10,203 nt of DNA from contig JALTLT010000413.1 in NCBI GenBank assembly GCA_027001815.1, forward strand, positions 1-10,203, given 5' to 3'. Origin of the DNA: Gammaproteobacteria bacterium. Its GTDB lineage: Bacteria; Pseudomonadota; Gammaproteobacteria; JALTLT01. The notes under the pieces are model-generated. The model was given only the letters and a program-made list of their open reading frames with translations. It did no database searches and was not told the origin of the DNA. The position numbers were made by a program, and so were the translations under genes. Of this stretch, positions 7,778-10,203 are shown in pieces. Numbering within the stretch: position 1 is the first letter of the stretch; each line of letters opens with the position of its first letter.

Positions 7778-8461
7778 ATGAAAAAGTGGTTGATTCCCGG
7801 GCTGCTGTCGGCCGCGGTCGCGACCCCCGTGCTGGCCGGGGACGAGGTGAAGCTCGATACTGTCGAGCAGAAGGTGAGTTACGGTTTCGGCATGAAGATC
7901 GGGCGGGACATCGCCAAGCAGGGTCTGAAGATCGACGCCGATGCCCTGGCCGCGGCGATCCGTGACGTTCTCAAGGGAGAAAAGCCCCGGCTCACCCCCG
8001 AAGAACTCAAGACCGCCATGGAGACCTATCGCAACCAGCTGATCGCCGAGCAGCACGCCAAGGCGGAGGCCAATGCCAAGGCGGGCGAGGCCTACCTGGC
8101 CGAAAACGCCAGGAAACCCGGCGTCAAGAGCCTGCCGAGTGGATTGCAGTACAAGGTCGTGCAGCAGGGCAACGGCCCCAAGCCGAAGGCCACCGACACG
8201 GTCTCGGTCCACTACGAGGGACGGCTGATCGACGGCACCGTCTTCGACAGCTCCTACAAGCGGGGCAAGCCCACCTCCTTCCGTGTCAGCAATGTCATCA
8301 AGGGGTGGCAGGAGGCACTGCAGTTGATGCCGGTGGGTTCCAAGTGGCAGATCGTCATCCCCGCCGACCTCGCCTATGGCACCAAGGGCGCCGGAGATAC
8401 CATCGGCCCCAACTCCACCCTGGTCTTCGATGTGGAACTTCTCGAGATCAAGGACAAGTAG
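7778..8461 (+). CDS. Exported FKBP-type peptidyl-prolyl isomerase (FkpA/Mip-like)
   Basis: 227 residues; catalyses cis-trans isomerisation of X-Pro bonds and acts as a folding chaperone in the periplasm or outer membrane. A signal peptide (1-20, ending VLA) is followed by an FkpA-type N-terminal helical dimerisation domain (about 22-120, VSYGFGMKIGRDI to a Lys/Ala-rich helix), then the FKBP domain (about 120-225). Residues matching the FKBP12 pocket are present: Tyr146, Phe156, Asp157, Phe168, Val173, Ile174, Trp177, Tyr200 and Phe217, in motifs VHYEGRLIDGTVFDSSY, VIKGWQEAL and IPADLAYG. The length is between FklB (206) and FkpA (270), near Legionella Mip (233). No lipobox Cys is seen. The start is set by GGAG 6 nt before ATG 7778; the in-frame extension upstream to 7445 is not protein-like. 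Confidence 0.93.
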   Translation: MKKWLIPGLLSAAVATPVLAGDEVKLDTVEQKVSYGFGMKIGRDIAKQGLKIDADALAAAIRDVLKGEKPRLTPEELKTAMETYRNQLIAEQHAKAEANAKAGEAYLAENARKPGVKSLPSGLQYKVVQQGNGPKPKATDTVSVHYEGRLIDGTVFDSSYKRGKPTSFRVSNVIKGWQEALQLMPVGSKWQIVIPADLAYGTKGAGDTIGPNSTLVFDVELLEIKDK

Positions 8462-8472
8462 TCGGAATGCGG

Positions 8473-8505
8473 ACCCGGCGAGACGCCTTCTTCGTCACGC
8501 CGGGT
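8473..8505 (+). terminator. Hairpin after the FKBP gene
   Basis: acccggcg (8473-8480) pairs perfectly with cgccgggt (8498-8505), and after an A-A mismatch gacg pairs with cgtc around a 7-nt loop. It lies 11 nt after the stop. Only a short TTT at 8512-8514 follows, so termination may be partial and the next gene could be co-transcribed. Confidence 0.5.
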
Positions 8506-8525
8506 CGCGTGTTTCCCTGGCCGAC

Positions 8526-8987
8526 ATGTCCCTCCCCGCTCTCTCCCGCATCGCCCTCCTGCTGATCTTCCTGGTGCCGCCGGTGTCCGCCGCCGGAGCC
8601 GACCCGTTCCCCCTGCTGGAGATGCGTCGGACCGCTCCCGACGACCTTGAGGGGAGGATCGAGGTGGCAGGCATCGGCTTCTCGGCCCGCGGCAGCGGGG
8701 AGGAGATCCGGCTGCTGATCACCCTCCATGGAGGGGTGCGACGGATCGAGGCGGTGATGGAGCGCAACAAGCCCATGTCGCTGCTGGAGGTTCATGTGGA
8801 TGGGAGTGGTTCCGGACGCGAGAAACGGCTGGTGGATCATGCCGCACTGCTGCTTCTGGACCGCCAGATGGAGGGGAGGCTCGACGATGGAAGTGAGGCG
8901 TCACGGGTGCTGCTGACCTTCGTCCGGCTCCTGACCCGACGGCTGCCCATCGGCACCCCCTTCCCTGCCACTGTCGAGGTGCCCTGA
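8526..8987 (+). CDS. Small exported hypothetical protein
   Basis: 153 residues beginning at ATG 8526. A clear signal peptide (basic/hydrophobic SRIALLLIFLVPPVSA, cleavage about 22-25) points to export. The mature part is about 130 residues with a beta-rich first half (GRIEVAGIGFSARG, IRLLITLHGGVRRIEAV) and a helical, charged second half; no Cys pair, lipobox or known catalytic motif is visible. I do not recognise a family. It starts 64 nt after the FKBP stop in the same direction, so it may be a read-through partner of the isomerase, though a hairpin lies between. The ribosome binding site is poor. Its TGA (8985-8987) is followed directly by repeat copy 5. Confidence 0.7.
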   Translation: MSLPALSRIALLLIFLVPPVSAAGADPFPLLEMRRTAPDDLEGRIEVAGIGFSARGSGEEIRLLITLHGGVRRIEAVMERNKPMSLLEVHVDGSGSGREKRLVDHAALLLLDRQMEGRLDDGSEASRVLLTFVRLLTRRLPIGTPFPATVEVP

Positions 8988-8994
8988 CAGGATG

Positions 8995-9023
8995 TTGAAA
9001 AAGGCCGTCCTGGCCTTTTTCAA
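8995..9023 (+). terminator. Terminator-like hairpin of repeat copy 5
   Basis: Perfect 12-bp stem ttgaaaaaggcc / ggcctttttcaa around GTCCT, 7 nt after the stop codon of the small exported gene. The T-run in the descending arm suits intrinsic termination. Confidence 0.6.
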
Positions 9024-9060
9024 CGCCGGAAGCCGAAAATGCGATTTCCGGCTTCCTCAC

Positions 9061-9290
9061 GTTTTCAATAAGGTCAGCAGCCGGTCGGACTTCGACAGGC
9101 CGTCAGGTTCTGGTGCTTTCCGCGGGGCCCCGAGAGGCGGGAAGGCCCTCCCGGGGGACGCCGTAAACCCATCCATGGGGGCTCGTCGGCGGCATCCCTG
9201 CCGCCAACGCCCCCGGGAGGGCCTTCCCGCCTCTCGGGGCGGAGTGACCTTCAGCTTGAAGTCCGACAGGCTGCTGACCTCATTGAAAAC
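9061..9290. repeat. Nested palindrome inside repeat copy 5
   Basis: Outer arms of 33 nt (9061-9093 and 9258-9290) are inverted repeats matching at 31 of 33 positions; their ends are the gttttcaat/attgaaaac of the normal central module. Inside lies a perfect 31-bp inverted repeat (9127-9157 with 9210-9240, starting gccccgagaggcggg). Its 52-nt loop contains a further 7-bp hairpin ggcggca-TCCC-tgccgcc (9188-9205). The loop hairpin resembles stem 3 of the host element in form and loop sequence. It carries no plausible gene. Confidence 0.9.
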
Positions 9291-9364
9291 GGCGGTGCAT
9301 CCCTGCACCGCGGCACAGGCTGCCGAAAAACGGTGTTTTTCAACAGCCTGCTAAAGGCAGCCTT

Positions 9365-10203
9365 TCACCCCTCCCTCTTGTGCCTCCGTCCGGCCTTCGC
9401 GTCCAGCTCCCCGAGGCGCGCCAGCTTCTCGCCGATCCGGATCTCCAGTCCCCGCGGTACGGGGCGGTAGTAACGGCGCGGCTCCATCTCTTCGGGGAAA
9501 TACTCCTCGCCGGCGGCGAATGCCTCCGGTTCGTCGTGGGCGTAACGATAGCGGCACCCGTATCCCAGCTCCTTCATCAGCCGGGTGGGGGCGTTGCGCA
9601 GATGGATCGGCACCTCCAGCGAACCGAGACGGCCGGCATCCTCCATCGCCTCGCCGAAGGCCTTGTAGAGGGCGTTGCTCTTGGGCGCGCAGGCGAGATA
9701 GACCACCGCCTGGGCGATGGCGAGTTCCCCCTCCGGGCTGCCGAGCCGCTCCTGGGTCTCCCAGGCATCGAGGGCGATGGCGAGCGCGCGGGGGTCGGCG
9801 TTGCCGATGTCCTCGCTCGCCATGCGCACCACCCGACGGGCGAGGTAGAGGGGGTCGGCCCCCGCTTCCAGCATCCGCGCCAGCCAGTAGAGGGAGGCGT
9901 CGGGGTCGGAACCGCGCACTGACTTGTGCAGGGCCGAGATCTGGTCGTAGAAGGCGTCACCTCCCTTGTCGAACCGCCGCACCCCGCCGGTGATCAGCTC
10001 CTCCACCACCGCGTGGTCGATTCTTCCCCCCTCCTCCGCCAGATCGGCGGCGGTCTCCAGCAGATTGAGGGCACGACGCGCATCCCCGTCGGCCGCCCGG
10101 GCCAGCAGCTCCAGATCCTCGTCGTCGATGGTCAGTCCCAGCTTCCCCAGCCCCCGCTCGCTCTCCTCGAGGGCGCGGCGCAGCAGGGTGGCGATCTCCT
10201 CGG
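9365..10203 (-). CDS. rarA: Replication-associated recombination protein A (5'-partial)
   Basis: C-terminal 278 residues of RarA/MgsA; the frame is open to the right edge, so the Walker A and B motifs lie outside (E. coli RarA has about 447 residues). RarA is an AAA+ ATPase of the clamp-loader type acting at stalled replication forks and on gaps. Visible are the end of the AAA+ module with a sensor-2-like DGDARRALNLLE, then the family C-terminal region with SALHKSVRGSDPDASLYWLARML, GADPLYLARRVVRMASEDIGNADPRAL and the tail ELGYGCRYRYAHDEPEAFA...EEYFPEEM. All are strongly conserved in the family. It ends in TGA at 9365-9367, 13 nt from repeat copy 5, and converges with the small exported gene. 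Confidence 0.95.
   Translation of the reverse strand, partial: EEIATLLRRALEESERGLGKLGLTIDDEDLELLARAADGDARRALNLLETAADLAEEGGRIDHAVVEELITGGVRRFDKGGDAFYDQISALHKSVRGSDPDASLYWLARMLEAGADPLYLARRVVRMASEDIGNADPRALAIALDAWETQERLGSPEGELAIAQAVVYLACAPKSNALYKAFGEAMEDAGRLGSLEVPIHLRNAPTRLMKELGYGCRYRYAHDEPEAFAAGEEYFPEEMEPRRYYRPVPRGLEIRIGEKLARLGELDAKAGRRHKREG

Larger units (their letters stand above)
8988..9351 (+). repeat. Multi-hairpin intergenic element, copy 5 (expanded)
   Basis: 364-bp copy between the convergent ends of the small exported gene and rarA. The outer parts are the cleanest in the window: caggatgttgaaaaa and tttttcaacagcctg match as inverted repeats at 14 of 15 positions, and stem 1, stem 3 (TCCC loop) and the terminal stem are intact. 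The central module is enlarged to about 230 nt by a nested palindrome. Flanks are CTGA (8984-8987, containing the stop) and CTAA (9352-9355), consistent with a CTAA duplication in which TAA later became TGA. Confidence 0.93.

Overview
This is a GC-rich stretch of a bacterial chromosome. The gene set (endonuclease IV, RarA, an FkpA/Mip-type exported prolyl isomerase, a sigma-54 activator, a FecR-domain protein, a MOSC protein) and the codon use suggest a gammaproteobacterium, perhaps from the Chromatiales/Ectothiorhodospiraceae side. That placement is inference; no rRNA or other phylogenetic marker is present.

Layout from left to right: a membrane-anchored TPR protein cut by the left edge (+, to 1772); repeat copy 1; nfo (-, 1932-2780); repeat copy 2 in the nfo leader; a 354-bp non-coding stretch with a strong hairpin and a candidate promoter; a PAS/sigma-54 activator (+, 3317-4669); a small hypothetical gene (-, 4721-5065) preceded by the last 18 codons of a lost gene; repeat copy 3; a FecR-domain exported protein (-, 5260-6075); repeat copy 4 with a possible degenerate tandem partner; a MOSC-domain protein (-, 6392-7282); a 495-bp divergent intergenic region; an exported FKBP isomerase (+, 7778-8461) and a small exported protein (+, 8526-8987); repeat copy 5, carrying a large nested palindrome; and rarA (-, cut by the right edge).

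The genes look like unrelated housekeeping or accessory functions, not one pathway. What ties the window together is a family of five intergenic repeats of about 140-360 bp, each a chain of hairpins bounded by 15-bp terminal inverted repeats (cagg[a/c]tgttgaaaaa). I see no transposase, so they look like MITE-type non-autonomous elements. Four of the five start on the base directly after the stop codon of a neighbouring gene, always in the same orientation, so a terminator-like hairpin (aaaaaggcc-N5-ggccttttt) comes first after the stop. Short flanking duplications of YTRN type (CTAA, CTAG, TTAT) suggest a 4-bp target in which TAA/TAG stop codons are naturally contained.

Between copies the first stem shows a compensatory base-pair change with a wobble intermediate. 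The central module is absent in two copies, a 23-nt hairpin in two, and about 230 nt with a perfect 31-bp inverted repeat in one. This repeat family is the main candidate for an undescribed system here: mobile, structured elements that land on stop codons and may act as terminators or 3'-end stabilisers.
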